Assembly (NCBI GenBank): GCA_963070105.1 | Contig: OY718803.1 | Span: 5,376,507 to 5,440,506, forward strand | From: Litomosoides sigmodontis | Taxonomy: Eukaryota > Nematoda > Chromadorea > Rhabditida > Onchocercidae | DNA length: 64,000 bases | Reading direction: 5' to 3' | Shown: piece after piece, positions 51,001-63,514 of the stretch | How positions within the stretch are numbered: position 1 is the stretch's first letter | Layout of the letters: the number at the start of each line of letters is the position of its first letter | Program-made: the position numbers and the translations under genes | Notes under the pieces: model-generated | The model's database searches: none | The model's input: only the letters and a program-made list of their open reading frames with translations | Told to the model about the DNA's origin: nothing

Positions 51001-53342
51001 TTGAAATGAAATCCAAGATAGCGCTGATTATTTATTTTAAATTCTTTACATGAAAATCTCACTCTTCAGAAATGTAACAGATTATCCAAGTACGAAATAT
51101 ATGAGATGGAGAGGCGTAGTATCTCTATTTTCGATAGTTTCTTGTTGAGCGGTAATGTAGGTAGTAGTTCTCGCAGTTTTGCAAATGCACTATTAAACGA
51201 TTCGACCCGAATACTACAAACGAGCATTTATAAGTGATAATAAAATATGTTGTCAAAAATTGAGAGAAAATAGAATATGAAACTGGAAAATTATGAACAG
51301 TAGTGAGAGTAAGAATGAAAGGTGTCGAAAATGAAAACCACCGTTCTCGACTGGCATGAAGATTGCGATATTTTGCTGTGGCCCGGCGTCGTTTTCGTCT
51401 TTCCGCTTTACTCAACTTCAATTCAACAGCTGATAACTGGTGCATAACCGGAATGTGTGAGTACAAAGAATGGCTGGAAAGCGGAAGATCCAGGAGGTAT
51501 CACTTTAATTTTATTACTGTGTGGGAATTAAATGAAGAGGAATCGTTTTGAATTAATTGAATCGTTCACTAGGAACACATCCCCCCCCCCCATATGATAT
51601 CGTTCCATAGAGTCGCTGGTTCTCGCCGAATATTAGGCTGGCAATTTTATTAGTTTTTATCTGAATATAAGAGGAAAAGCAATTAGCAACCAGATGCTGC
51701 CCGCATGCTTATCGATAGCATTGGCTTCAAGTATTCCACAGATTTGCGAGAATTCTTTGTCAACTCAAGAAGACGTTAGTTAGTAGACGCGACTTAGGTT
51801 TTCAATGATTTCACATTCGATCTCCCCAACATCTCCATTGATTTTACATGGGAAAGTGGAGAATCCATCAGAAATCGCGTTTACTTTCATCCAAATTATC
51901 ACAGTTCAATTGATCCTACAGATTCCAATATGGATTTCAGATATTGTTTAAAGAATAGCACGTGGGATCACATCGTTTCCGATATGCTTTTCGGACTTTC
52001 TACATGGCGACTACTTTATCGATTTAAAAATAAACATTGCAATAATTTACATTGCAACGTTGGACTTTGGTTATTACAGTGTGCTGCTTCACAACCGTGT
52101 GACCCTTCGGCATGTGATTGGCATGTGTAGTAATTACGTTATCAGTAAGTTTAATGCCCATCCGTTCAGTTTTGGAAATCGGTCGATTACTGCAAACAAC
52201 AAAGAAATGTCGTCACATTTTTACTACCAGTGAATTATTTGGTTTCATTTCCTCTTCGCCACTGCTTCGAAATAAATTATCCAAAAAAAATTGAGACAGA
52301 CTTTCCCTAACTCTTTGCAATTTAGCTTGGTATATAAAGAAGTTTTGACTTCTCTTTCCTTCAGCACTTTTTTAATTTTCCCTTGTAGTTGAAATTTTAC
52401 GTCTCTTTGGATGAGGTGACAGGCAGCAGAAACAGAACTAAAAATGACATAAGTATCTCTGTTCAACGGAATATTAAATGATCTGTTGGAAGAAGATAGA
52501 TAGGTTTAGTAGTCGCTTCTTCTCGCAGCTAAAATTGGCCCCCCGTATGCGTGATCCGTGTGTTGCGGTAAACGATTGGCGGGCAGTTGGCCTTGCGCCA
52601 TTCTTAGAGGAATCCTGTCCTTACTTATAGTTGATATTTCACAGTCTATTCCGTTACTTGTAGCGGTATCCTGAAGATCCCTGTTCCAAACCTATCCGCA
52701 TAGGTTTCGTGAAAGAATAGTAATGTTTTTTGCTAATTTTATATATTTATCAACCAGCGCTATGAAATGATGAGCTGAGTAACAAATTTAACAGAGCTAT
52801 CTATGTGCAATGAAGCCATAAATCGGAATATGTCAAAAAGAGAATTAGGATGGATGCATAATAGAATTTGAACGCTCAAGTACTGGAAAATGATGAAATA
52901 TTTGAGTTTAAAATTTGGAAAATGCAAAAAAGAAAGAAAAATACAAATTATAAAGTGACGAATTTTTTCACTATTCTAATTAAAAGTAAGTGGAGCTAGT
53001 GGCAATCACAAGGTAACAGAAAAAGCAACGGATGTGGATGACCAGAGCAAAAAAAAATCACAGTTGATACAATAAGGCCTAGTGGAAGAATAAAGCAGGT
53101 AAGTGAAATAGCGTTGTTGACAACTACTGCGTATACGTAATTCAAGTGAGCGGAAAAATGCACTTCAGAACTGCGGCGGTTCATTCAGCGTACTACACCG
53201 ATTCGGTTTGTAATTGCTGCAAAAAAAGATTGAAATGGAAAGAGGAAGAACTACGCATTTCCCGAAAATAGCAAAGTAAAAATCTTTATACAATTTCTTT
53301 TCATCTATGGATTATTCCTCCGGGACTTGATAATGTAAGCCT
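48069..53342. other. Gene-poor convergent intergenic region, 5.3 kb
   Basis: Contains the 3' ends of the zinc-finger and FLVCR genes. Open frames (48065-48367, 48947-49241, 49325-49594, 51125-51466, 51930-52130) overlap in opposite frames or are T-rich and show no domain. An 11-base C run lies at 51581-51591 and a short ATT repeat near 49639. No RNA gene was recognised by eye. Confidence 0.45.
51581..51591. repeat. Poly-C run of 11
   Basis: An uninterrupted C homopolymer in otherwise AT-rich DNA. It is a likely place for sequencing length error. Confidence 0.9.
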
Positions 53343-56300
53343 CTAATCTATATCATCATGCCTCCGAAAATCGTAGGCCTGTTCTGGATTTCTCTTCTCA
53401 TTCATGTCAGTTTCTTTGAAAGATTTAGCACAAGTTGAAAACATTAATCGTTTTGATAGGACAAGATCGAAATAATCATCAGAACTTACAGATGATATGC
53501 ACGGGATACTTTCATGAGCCCTTTGCCGTCGCAGATCAGATTTGATAAGAGCTTAAAAAGGTATCATTAGAAAGACCGTGCTTTGCATTATGTGTAACAT
53601 TGAAATTGTGCAAGAGTTATCGCTTTTAATAAATTAGATTTTCAATCAAAGGGATAGGAATACAGAAACTAACCTGTAAGAAAAGTTCCAACAATTAGAA
53701 ATGCCGTAAGTGTTAAATTACTGGCAAAGACAGTACCGTATTGAAGAATAAAACCAACACATAAAGTAAGCACTATACCAAACACCTTAAAGCAACTTGT
53801 CCTGAATTTCCCAATGCTTAAAAAGACTATTATCAAAGTTTGCAAATTCAGCCATTTTTAACAGAAGCGAAAGGGTGATAAATTGTATAGAAAATAAAAG
53901 TAAGAACCTGAGCAGAAGCATTTAAAAGGCCTGATGCAGTTCCTTCAGCTATTGGAAATGTTAGCTCTGATGCAAATTCAAAACCAATCGGTAAATATCC
54001 GGTCATGAAAAACCTGTAAATTCATTATTTGAAACAGCTGCAACTTCAATAATTAATTTCTTCGCAGCAGCGATGCATTGTGTCGTTTACTTTAAAATTA
54101 GAACACTATACAAACTGTATAAGTGGTTGCCAAACGTTCGCTCAACGATTCATTGCATTCATCGATTGCGCACCTTGACAGCTGACAAGTTTAGCAAAGT
54201 GAAGCGCAATTCACTGCAGGAGATGCAATTGTCATGCGTTCATGCGTCATTTTTTTCATAGTTCATTGAGCCATTCTTAACTTTTGCTTTTCGATGAAGC
54301 ACTATTACACCAACAAAACATAATAAGTATGTTTGAAAAATACCGCTTTCGTGAAGAGTTTTTTTTTCATAATTATAAAGTATTGCTTGTGAAGCCTTAA
54401 ACTATTATAACTTCATCTCCATCCGTGGAACACAGAAAGTACTAAATTTGATAGGAGGGTTTCTGCGCATCATGTTGGACCGGCATTAATTAATGCAAGT
54501 TCTTCATTCACCTTCATCATTAAAGATACATTTTATAGGTTTTGTGCGCCAAAAATTGCGCATCACTTACAAAAAAATTTATTCTCTCTTAGCAAATTGC
54601 ACAGTTTTCACTTTCATGTGCTGTTCAAAAAAGTTTCAATTTCAGATTATATTGCCTTCCTATTTGCCTATTATATTAGAAACGGATCAAAATCAACAGG
54701 TGATGTTGGGAAATTCACGTTCAACCATATCCAACATACAGTTACAGCTCTGAATTGCAGCCAAGTTTTCTGTAATCCCGCTTTTCGCGTGCAGCTTAAT
54801 TTCATCTTTTATCATTTGACTTATTCATCCAGCACTGATTAAACTCAAAATTCTACAAATTAGGTAATGTTTAGGTCGTAAGCTTAGAGTTTACAGATTA
54901 GTAAAAATCATACCCGAGAAGTACGGAGCTTACATAAATGTACCACATCTGAGCGACATTTATCAAAAAAGTAAATAGAAGCATGCCCACTGCGCAGAAC
55001 AAGTATACAACGAGGGTGGTCAGTCTGAAAAAGATAATTTATGATAAATAAAAGTGATTAAGGAACGAAGTTAGTGTAAATCTAAGCGTACGATAAAAAT
55101 GTTATATAAAAATACAAATACAAAAATGGTTGATTATTTAGGCGGAGTGGAAGTGAAGCATGATAATACTAAGAGGAGCAGATCATTTTCTGATAATTGT
55201 TTTCCTCTATAAACATTTGATGGTGTTGCATGCCATAAGAGAAACGTTGTAATTCGATAGGATATAACAAACCTACTAATTTCCTTTACTTTTTAAAATG
55301 GTGAAGGGAAATGAAGAACTTACTTAAATTCATGAAAACGATCTAAAATGAATCCACACAGCACCGAGCCAATCATTCCTGCTAGTACTAATAGCAAACC
55401 AATCATTCCTGTAATCTTGTAATTGCCATGTACCGATCAAACAAACAAATTCCTTTAACTAAAAGTTAGCGTTTGATTTTTATTCAGCAATTACGATGTT
55501 TTCGTACAGTTTAATGACTTGAAAATAAGCTTGTCCACACACAATGTACCTGCACTTTCTTGTTCATTGGGATGAAATATCAAAATCATCTGACTGAGTA
55601 CTGTTGACACAGCGTAAAATACACCAACATTCAGTCCTGGAATAAATTTCAATGTTATTTAAAAAAAAAAAAAACTCTACAGAAATACAGACAGATGTAG
55701 CCACAAGTGAATTTTTCAAGGAAAGCAAAATTTTCAACAAATAGTAATGTTTAACTTTCACTGCACGTTTAAACATGCTACATGCAGGAACTGTGTGATG
55801 ATGGGAAAAGAGTAGCATGCATACCGTAAGTGATGAAAAGAAGTACAAAATTTGGATTTGTCATTAGTTGTTTCAGTGAATGGTAGTAATTTTTCTCGCT
55901 GGTATCCTCCAGAATGCGCAACTGTGCCAGACTTGGTGGTAAGGGCGGTTTCTTTGGAAACGCTAGAAAACGAAAAAACAGTTAACTGGGCTTACAGGAA
56001 TCACGTAAAATAAAAAAAGAGGAACGAAAATTAAACCAAGAGATTTAGAAACGACTGAATTTGAAGTGATCGTGTAAACGCTGAGCTAATTTTCTGCCTT
56101 CAATTAAAAGAAAAAAAACTCACAAAAAACGATTAACAAGAAAATTATTGTATTGGCAACGAGTGAAATGAGAAACAGTCGATTCAAATCAGCGGCAATA
56201 AAATCTGCCACATCCATATGAACCAAAATAGGGGGAAGCACAAAGCCAATCGCAATGCCTAACTGAAAGTAATTTGGAAATTTCTCAGAAAGGTCTTCAA

Positions 56301-57515
56301 AATGGGTTTTCATAAAAGTTCTATTTTTACATGCCTCTAAAGTATAACAATGTTTGCAAATTGTTGAACTAATTTTTATGAGCTTGAAATACTAATTCTT
56401 ACGAGTTCGAGTTTTTTTTTGTCGCCGACACTTTCAATTTCTCATTGTTCGAAGCTTGCCGTTTACCCCATCTCTTTAAAATGCTTTTTAAATTTCAAAC
56501 TCATAAGATAAAGTAACGTGCTTGGTTGCCGAAGACGCCAATTGCGCACGCTGTAGAAACTTGTTCTGGGCCGAACCACACAGCAGCAAGTCTCGACGGT
56601 ACACCCAAAATAAACATTTGCGAAATGCCCACGATCGTTTGTCCCAGGAATGTGATCCAGAATGCGTCTTAACTACAACAAATTATTCTCTTTTTGCCAG
56701 GAATTTCAAATCTCTATAATATTTTATTTTCGTTGAAATTTCCCATAAATGTATTTTTGAGAGAGAATTTTTATGCAGATATGTGGTTATCAATTACGTC
56801 ATCCCTTTTCAATCGACCTAATTTTAAGGTAACGAATTTTGAACTGAAGTAGTCAAGTTGAACTCAAGCAACTGAAGAATTTTGAACACAAGTAGCTCAA
56901 GTACTGACCAGGTTTTGCTGAAAACATCTTTATGCATGATCCAATGCAATTTCCACCGGACCCAAGTATTATTGATATCCGTAAGCCATATTTATCAAGA
57001 ACCCAACTGAAAGTTAATTTTTGCTTATATTTGAATTATTTTAAATGATTTCGATTGTTTCAAAGTGAATTAATCATGTGAATGGACCGGCCATATTTTT
57101 CTCACAATTTGCGCACATATGAGAAAAATGAAGGCGGCACTGTGGTAGTTAGAATTAAACCAATTGCAATTATTATTGCTCCATGAATTTCATGCAATAA
57201 ATGCTAACGCAGTATTTTCACGTCGAAAATGAAGAAATAAATTTGTTGAGGAAACCTTGCGGGGAGTACAAAAATGATGTATGTAAGCATGTAAATCATC
57301 GAAGTCCAATTGACGGCGACGTAAGACACGGAATAGAATTCCACGACGATGTGGGCAATCACCGAGTACTCAATCCATTGCATAGAATTAGAAGCTGACA
57401 GCAAGACGAACACCAATAATATGTAATACCGGCGCTTGTAGAGATGGATCTCTTCAGATTTCAATGTATTTTGCGGCGCAGTTTCTTCCCTTTTCACCTC
57501 ATTCACTGCTTCCAT
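53343..57515 (-). CDS. FLVCR-family major facilitator transporter (496 aa, 11 exons)
   Basis: Twelve-helix MFS carrier of the FLVCR family; vertebrate members move choline, ethanolamine or haem across plasma or mitochondrial membranes. Exons on the minus strand: 57256-57515, 56909-57006, 56522-56667, 56124-56262, 55825-55962, 55550-55636, 55324-55408, 54914-55024, 53908-54013, 53674-53785, 53343-53551; they sum to 1491 nt. Family blocks are clear: [114 protein letters not shown] and [13 protein letters not shown]. The N-terminus is short and acidic, and the C-terminal tail is hydrophilic. The junction between exons 3 and 4 requires a GC donor (CAA|GCACGT). Worms are haem auxotrophs, so a haem-related role is attractive, but substrate cannot be read from sequence. 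Confidence 0.93.
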
Positions 57516-57535
57516 CTCTTCCTGTTTGCTGAAAT
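57516..57535 (-). promoter_or_regulatory. Candidate spliced-leader acceptor for the FLVCR gene
   Basis: On the minus strand AAATTTCAG ends 13 bases before the ATG at 57515, in the expected position and composition for nematode trans-splicing. Confidence 0.4.
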
Positions 57536-58977
57536 TTTCAAGACTGCAAATGCTCGAGTATATTGCTCAATTACACTGAATTGTCAAAAATTTGAGCCGT
57601 AACAGAAGAATTTGTGAAATCTAATTTAAATATGAAAATGGCGAGAAGAGTGCTGCATTTCATGTTATAACAATATCTCTTATAAATTCAATCATTTTTG
57701 GCCACATTTCAATGGCAACCACTTTCATTATTTAACTATTTTTTGCAAGCATTCCAACTCATTAATTCTATGTCACTCATCACTTCGGTAGAGGAAAAAA
57801 CTTGGGATGCTCAGAATAGCAAATGGCATTCCACACATTGCGCAAACTTGATTTCTCGCCCGATCTCTGAAGTTTTTCCAACCGCAGCATTTTGCTCTGT
57901 TCAAAAGGACAGTTCATTATTATCCAAGAACTAGCAATACTATCAAATAAAAACGCTGAAATCATAGCAAGCAGGTGATCTATAAAGTAATACTCGAGAG
58001 TTTTCACGTCCTAAGAAATAATCCTATCCGACGATAAACGAGGAAATTCAACAAGTTTTTGTTGAACAGAGAGTAAAATAAAATTAATTAATGCTCACAT
58101 GAAAAAAAATTTTAATCGTTCACTTTCTTTAATGGAATTTCTCATCCATTTTTAAATAAGAATCTTCCACTGAAAGATACCATCTAACTAACTGAATTAC
58201 TTACTTTCTGATTGCTTGGTGCCAGTGTACTTTTTCGATTATTTCACAGCTCAATGCAATCTATCAGAACTGTCCGAGCATAGAAAGGGGAATTCCTTCA
58301 TCGCGGAAAGGAAACAACTCTGTCCAACTTCTCATTCATTTACTACATGAATAACGTCATGAATTTTGCAGGTTCCTATTTGTCAGTGCTGACATCAATG
58401 AAAGTTTCTCATTTACACCCATTGCATGGGAGGGCTTCAGTTGCAGTTCTGTTCGTTGCAAAATCATTCCGATAAGTTGCACACTCACAGGACTCCCTCT
58501 CTCTACCACTGGAAATGGAAATACAAAAATAAATTGAGCTTCTCCTATTGTACGATAACTTCCTGAGGAGCACTTAATGGTAGTGATACTTTTGGCTTAA
58601 ACTCCTACAGCTAAATATTTCCACTAAATACTTGCCATTTTGCTAAAAATGTACGAGGAGATTTGAATTGAAAGAGTAAAGCGTTGAAAAACTTGAGATA
58701 GATTCATAGCCACTTAGCGTTAACAACTACAACTACTCACGGGCAATTTATCAGAGCTTCACGAATGCGCTCAACCAATATGAAGCGATAGGGACTGAAA
58801 TGAACAACTTTGAAATCTAAGAAACGAAAATTCTGAATTGCTAAATCAAAAAAATTGATTAAAGTACACCTCCAAATGATCCTTTTCATACTTTCTTTTC
58901 TTTCTAAAGCATTTTTTCTGGCAATATTAATTGGAAAGAATTATTTTTATTTAATAATTTTCCCGAAGGCTTCATTT

Positions 58978-58980
<3 letters not shown>

Positions 58981-59068
<88 letters not shown>

Positions 59069-59091
59069 CACACATACATACATATATATAT
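58981..59091. repeat. (CA)n microsatellite, about 110 bp
   Basis: A long CA dinucleotide array with a few TA and GC variants, passing into CATA and TATA at its right end. Confidence 0.97.
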
Positions 59092-61194
59092 AAAACAATT
59101 TCATCGAAAAATATTCTGCTTCGTTATCCTCTCAGCATCCCCTCTCTTCTCTTCTAAAATGAGTGCAGAAGCAAGCGTTACGCTTATGACATTGTTGGAT
59201 ACAAAGTGAAAAACGATGATAAATGAACGGCGGAAGAGCGCCGGGTGCAATCGGCGTGATCTGAAGGAATGACCTGAAGTAAAGCATAACCGAATTGTGC
59301 ATTCCGTCAAAAAAAGCGCTGTAGCGAATGGATGGATGGAGTGAAGCGAAAGGGTGGGTGGGTGTACAAACACTTGAAAAGCTTGACGGTGTCATGTTGG
59401 AGGCACTTTCGTCTAACCTTTCTCTGTTCTACATTCTCACCTTTGCTTCATTTCTCTCCCTCTCTCTGTCTCTCTCTCCTTTTTCTCTTGGAAGAGTACC
59501 AGAAATTCGAAAGTTTGCAAAAGGCAGAACGTAGCAGAAAGGCTTAGACGGGAAAGTTCACGGAAAATTGTAAGATGCAAGGTGGTAAGGCTAAACTGTA
59601 AGATATAAGAAACAATGTAAACTGATTGAACGATGAAGTTTTCCAAAAAAAAGGCAGAAAATTTTTCGAAATTGTTATGAAAAAGAAGTGATTTGGCGAT
59701 TTCATTTCATAGGTCACTAGTAAGGAGGGTCAGTTGAGAGACCGCTGCTGACCAAGCAACCTGATGTGAGGGCGAGCACTTAAATCTCAGGTTGCTTCGC
59801 TTGAGAGAAAGAGAAGGGAGTGGAGAAGGGAGGAGAGCTAGCAGCAGCGATGAACGGTGCGTTGCGTGCTAAAGTGCACATACTTCCGACAGCTTTGCAT
59901 GCACGGATGACTGGACTAGGCTGTGCGAGGGCGAGTATTGATTATCAATTTGCTGTTAACACGACGGATGACACTGACTGGACGTGTCTGTCTAATTATT
60001 TCATCAGCCAGCATCACTCACGTGATGTTTCCATGAATTTCATACGTGTCTCGACGGATCTCGCCCGCTCTCCCTCTCTCCTCTGGAAAAACCGCAGTGC
60101 GTAGGCGACAAAGGAAAATGCAGTGAAGTAACAGTGGAGGTGGTGCCGATAGCTGCTACATCAGTGCAGCAGCAGCGATGACATGACAGTGACAACGCGG
60201 CGGCAGGACAAACAAGTGGTACCTGTCGCTGGATGAATTCCTTTCATGCATCATAATGCGCGCGCATGCATATTACACACGCAAACATGTTTGAATCATT
60301 CATTGTGTGTGTTGTGGGAAAACTTTTTGGAAATGCATGGGAAGTTGTGCGTGCAATCAATCAGTCTGAAGCATTCTCTAATTCTAATTGAATTTTTAGA
60401 TTAAATTAAAAAATGAATCGATCAAATTGTAGCATTTCAGTGGGAAGGGAATAACTGGTACCACAAGCATTCCGCTCTCCGCTCCTTCTTCTTTTCTGCA
60501 AAATCAAACGGAATGAAAGACAAGTTTTCTGATTAGCAAAATCTGGCTGCCTTATGAATGAATAGAAGTGATGAAAAATGAAATGTCATTTTTCACTGTG
60601 TCACTTTTACTTTCTGCTTTCTGCCTTAAAGAAGAATTTCAGGTGAAATGACTAGAAAAATAGCAATAAAAAACACAGTTTAATTTGATAATATTAAAAA
60701 ACGGGCGGTAGTCGTCAATACTTTCCGCTCGTTGACGATAGGTTAACAGTGCGAGCGCTCAGTTGTCGTGCAGAATGACAAGGCATTTTTTGAAATTTAT
60801 TTAGAACATTTTTTTTAAAGCGGAACGAAAGACTTCTATCATTGGTAGAGAAATGCATGGTGGAGCTGTTTATTTCATTCAGAATGGGCGAAGATTGGGA
60901 GAAGGCTTGCGAGGCGACGTGGATGAAGTGAGATCGGCCGGAAATTTCATCCTTAAAGTGCGATTGCAACTGTACGGATAGGTGCGACAGCTGCAACCCA
61001 ACAACGCTTTGCTTTGCTAAGAAATTCAATGAAGTACAACTGCAACATGCACTTCTACACGCATCGCGCACAAACCGAGCATTCCTGTGCTATGCAATTC
61101 TCCGTGATAATTAAAGAAGAATTTCTCTCTTCCAAATTATATGAATTCAAAAGTGAATCGATCGATTTGTTGACAAAATGGAACAGTATGCATC

Positions 61195-61195
<1 letters not shown>

Positions 61196-61227
<32 letters not shown>
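61196..61227. repeat. (GT)n microsatellite
   Basis: About 32 bases of pure GT repeat in non-coding DNA. Confidence 0.95.
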
Positions 61228-61228
<1 letters not shown>

Positions 61229-61371
61229 AGTTCAGTTTGGGAAATTCAGTTTACCTCTGAAGATTTGAGTGGGAAAGAGGAATTGCCCTTTATGTAACAC
61301 TTTTCGCTTTGCATTTGTTTTATCAATAATTCACACCAGTGGAGACAGCGGAAAATCAACAGATTGAGGAT

Positions 61372-61497
61372 GATGTCGGGAGGTTTAAAAAGATGTGGAA
61401 AATAAAATTTTGTAAAATTTTCGGAATGCTTGTTGATGTCGGGAGGTTTAAAAAGATGTGGAAAATAAAATTTTGTAAAATTTTCGGAATACTTGTT
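61372..61497. repeat. 63-bp tandem duplication, two copies
   Basis: 61372-61434 is repeated at 61435-61497 with only one difference seen (GGAATGC versus GGAATAC). It is a recent local duplication in non-coding DNA. Confidence 0.9.
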
Positions 61498-62059
61498 AGA
61501 CAGTTTTCCAAATAACAGCCAAATAAGTTTAGGTTATTTTTAACAAATGGACAAAGTTAAATGTATTGAGAGGAGAAATGAGGTGCAAGGAAATTTGTTG
61601 AAGGACATTAATTAGTAGAGCAATCATCCTAAAATACGATTTGCTTGATTTTGGTGTGCCAACTCCTAATATGTAATAGAACATAGTAAATTGGTAAACA
61701 ACGTTTGCAGAACAACCATTAAGCAACTTTAATTGACGAACTAAATAACTCTGTCTGAAAAGACTTCCAAGCCAACAATTCTCATTTTCCTTTCTTCAAA
61801 TTACTTGTTATACCTCATTCTCACGTAGCTATTCCGCTTAATGTCCCTTCACGTCAGAACGAAGACTGCAAGCCACGATAGGAAGGTAAAAAATGTTTTC
61901 GATAGCGGCAATAGTTAAGAACCGGTCTTATCAGTTAAAGCTAATTTCATAAAATGATTCTTAAACTGCCTGACATTTTAATTTCTCCCAACAAAAATAC
62001 TGCACCATCATTTTACATTTCCACCACACAATTTTCGACTGGAACTCTGAGCTCTGGAA

Positions 62060-62183
62060 GCATCGCGATAAAACCTACCGAGACGATTGGGTTTACTTGC
62101 GTGATCTTTCGTTGAATGCTTGAGTCTTCGCAAGGCGCAAGGAGGAAGAGCAACCTCTCTTCGTGGGCGTAATAACGTCATCT
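62060..62183 (-). other. Possible first exon of an unlinked minus-strand gene
   Basis: After TTTTAGTCAG on the minus strand an ATG (about 62183) opens a basic peptide beginning MTLLRPRREVALPPCALRRL and reaches a good GTAGGT donor after about 35 codons. No following exon was found downstream, so this is only a candidate. The peptide could also be chance. Confidence 0.2.
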
Positions 62184-63256
62184 GACTAAAATTCACTTTT
62201 CAATTCTTCCGACTTTTAAATTATTCTGTTTTCTCACTCAATTCTCACTTTCGTGATGAAGCAGATTTGTTTCGGTGTTTGTGGAATGGGAAATGAAAAC
62301 AACATGGAAAATGTAAACGAAAATGATATTTGAAGTTAAAAAGTTTCAGTTTGAATTCCCGTGCACGTTGATTTCATCCAAATAGTTCTCGACTATTCCT
62401 TACAAAGGCTAATAAAATTTTTTATGGCAATTATTACATTTCGAATTTTGGCGTATGTTGCCATGCATGAATATAATTGTGCTTCAAAATCCTTTTTCAT
62501 GGCTCATTTTTCCGAAAGGTATTTAATATTATGCGCTGGAAATTGGAGGGTCGACTCATCGATCAAAAATCACCGCATTTGACAATTCCCGTATTGTATG
62601 TAGGGATTAAATAGTAACCACGCAAATTTGTTTTCCCAGAAAAGTAAAGCAGAAGACGAAAACGGAAGCAACTATGAAATAATATTTACATTCAGTATAG
62701 CTTCGGAAAGCTCGCGACCGGACCCACTTGCACATCCAATTCAATCCATCTGAAAACTTCAACACTTTCTACTTTCCACTACTAATCGAAAACAGTGAAG
62801 AAGCACAAGAGAATCTTAGCGTCGAAAAACTGCTTCCAACTGTCCTGGAATCCGAGTATCGCGTAATTCCTAATTCAGATAAGGATCGCTCCTCTGTTCT
62901 ACTCCTGAATAACAGAAACGCATACGATTCATCTGAATAACAACCATGGCATATCAACAACGATTACAATCGCTGCTTAGAGAGACAAGGAAGGAATTAA
63001 TTGACGATATCTGTTAATTACTTAATTAAGATCATAATCAGTGGAAATTTCACGATTGATGCAGAAGACACATCTTATAATTTAATTTTTGAAAACACTC
63101 TTCTGCTTGTATTTCGTCGTAGAAAACGGAAAAATTTCCGATTGGAACTGAGAATGTGAAGTTGACCAGCTGATTCACTGAGGGACTGAGTTCTATGCGC
63201 AACCAAATAAAGCAAAGTACCATCACACACTTTTTGTGGTTACATGTCACCAAGTC

Positions 63257-63295
63257 ACAACACACACACACACACCCACACATACACACACACAG

Positions 63296-63327
<32 letters not shown>

Positions 63328-63335
63328 ACGCACAC
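63257..63335. repeat. (CA)n microsatellite with CACG variants
   Basis: CA array with ACGC and ACCC interruptions, about 80 bases, upstream of the last gene. Confidence 0.95.
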
Positions 63336-63514
63336 GGAGTGGCTCTCCTAATCGAAGGCATGGCATCATCAAGGTCGTTCCTCTCAGTTCAATCGGCTGT
63401 CGTTCGTTGTGTGGACATCAATCGAATGCGATGTTCCGGTCGATAGTTGTCCATCTATTCTTCATAACATCCATATTTTCATCAGGTGAACCACTTCTTT
63501 TTTACATCAGAAAG

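Larger units (their letters stand above)
57536..63514. other. Gene-poor, microsatellite-rich region, 6 kb
   Basis: It holds the FLVCR promoter side and then sequence without a recognised gene. Long CA/GT tracts (58981-59091, 61196-61227, 63257-63335) create His/Thr or Cys/Val open frames that are artefacts. A 63-bp tandem duplication lies at 61372-61497. Two weak exon candidates are a minus-strand ATG frame near 62183 ending in a GTAGGT donor, and a + frame at 62728-62940. Neither could be linked to other exons. Confidence 0.45.

Noticed and set aside
58855..59157. Open frames encoding long His-Thr or Cys-Val repeats over the CA array, also at 63050-63544 and 61014-61268
   Set aside because: They are direct translations of dinucleotide repeats, open on both strands, and have no splice or codon evidence.
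60715..61071. 118-aa minus-strand open frame, Ser-rich
   Set aside because: No domain, no linked exons and no splice signals; kept only as part of the gene-poor region.
62728..62940. 70-aa + strand open frame, acidic and Ser-rich
   Set aside because: Composition is protein-like and a weak TATAG acceptor precedes it, but no upstream exon could be joined and the minus strand is open as well.
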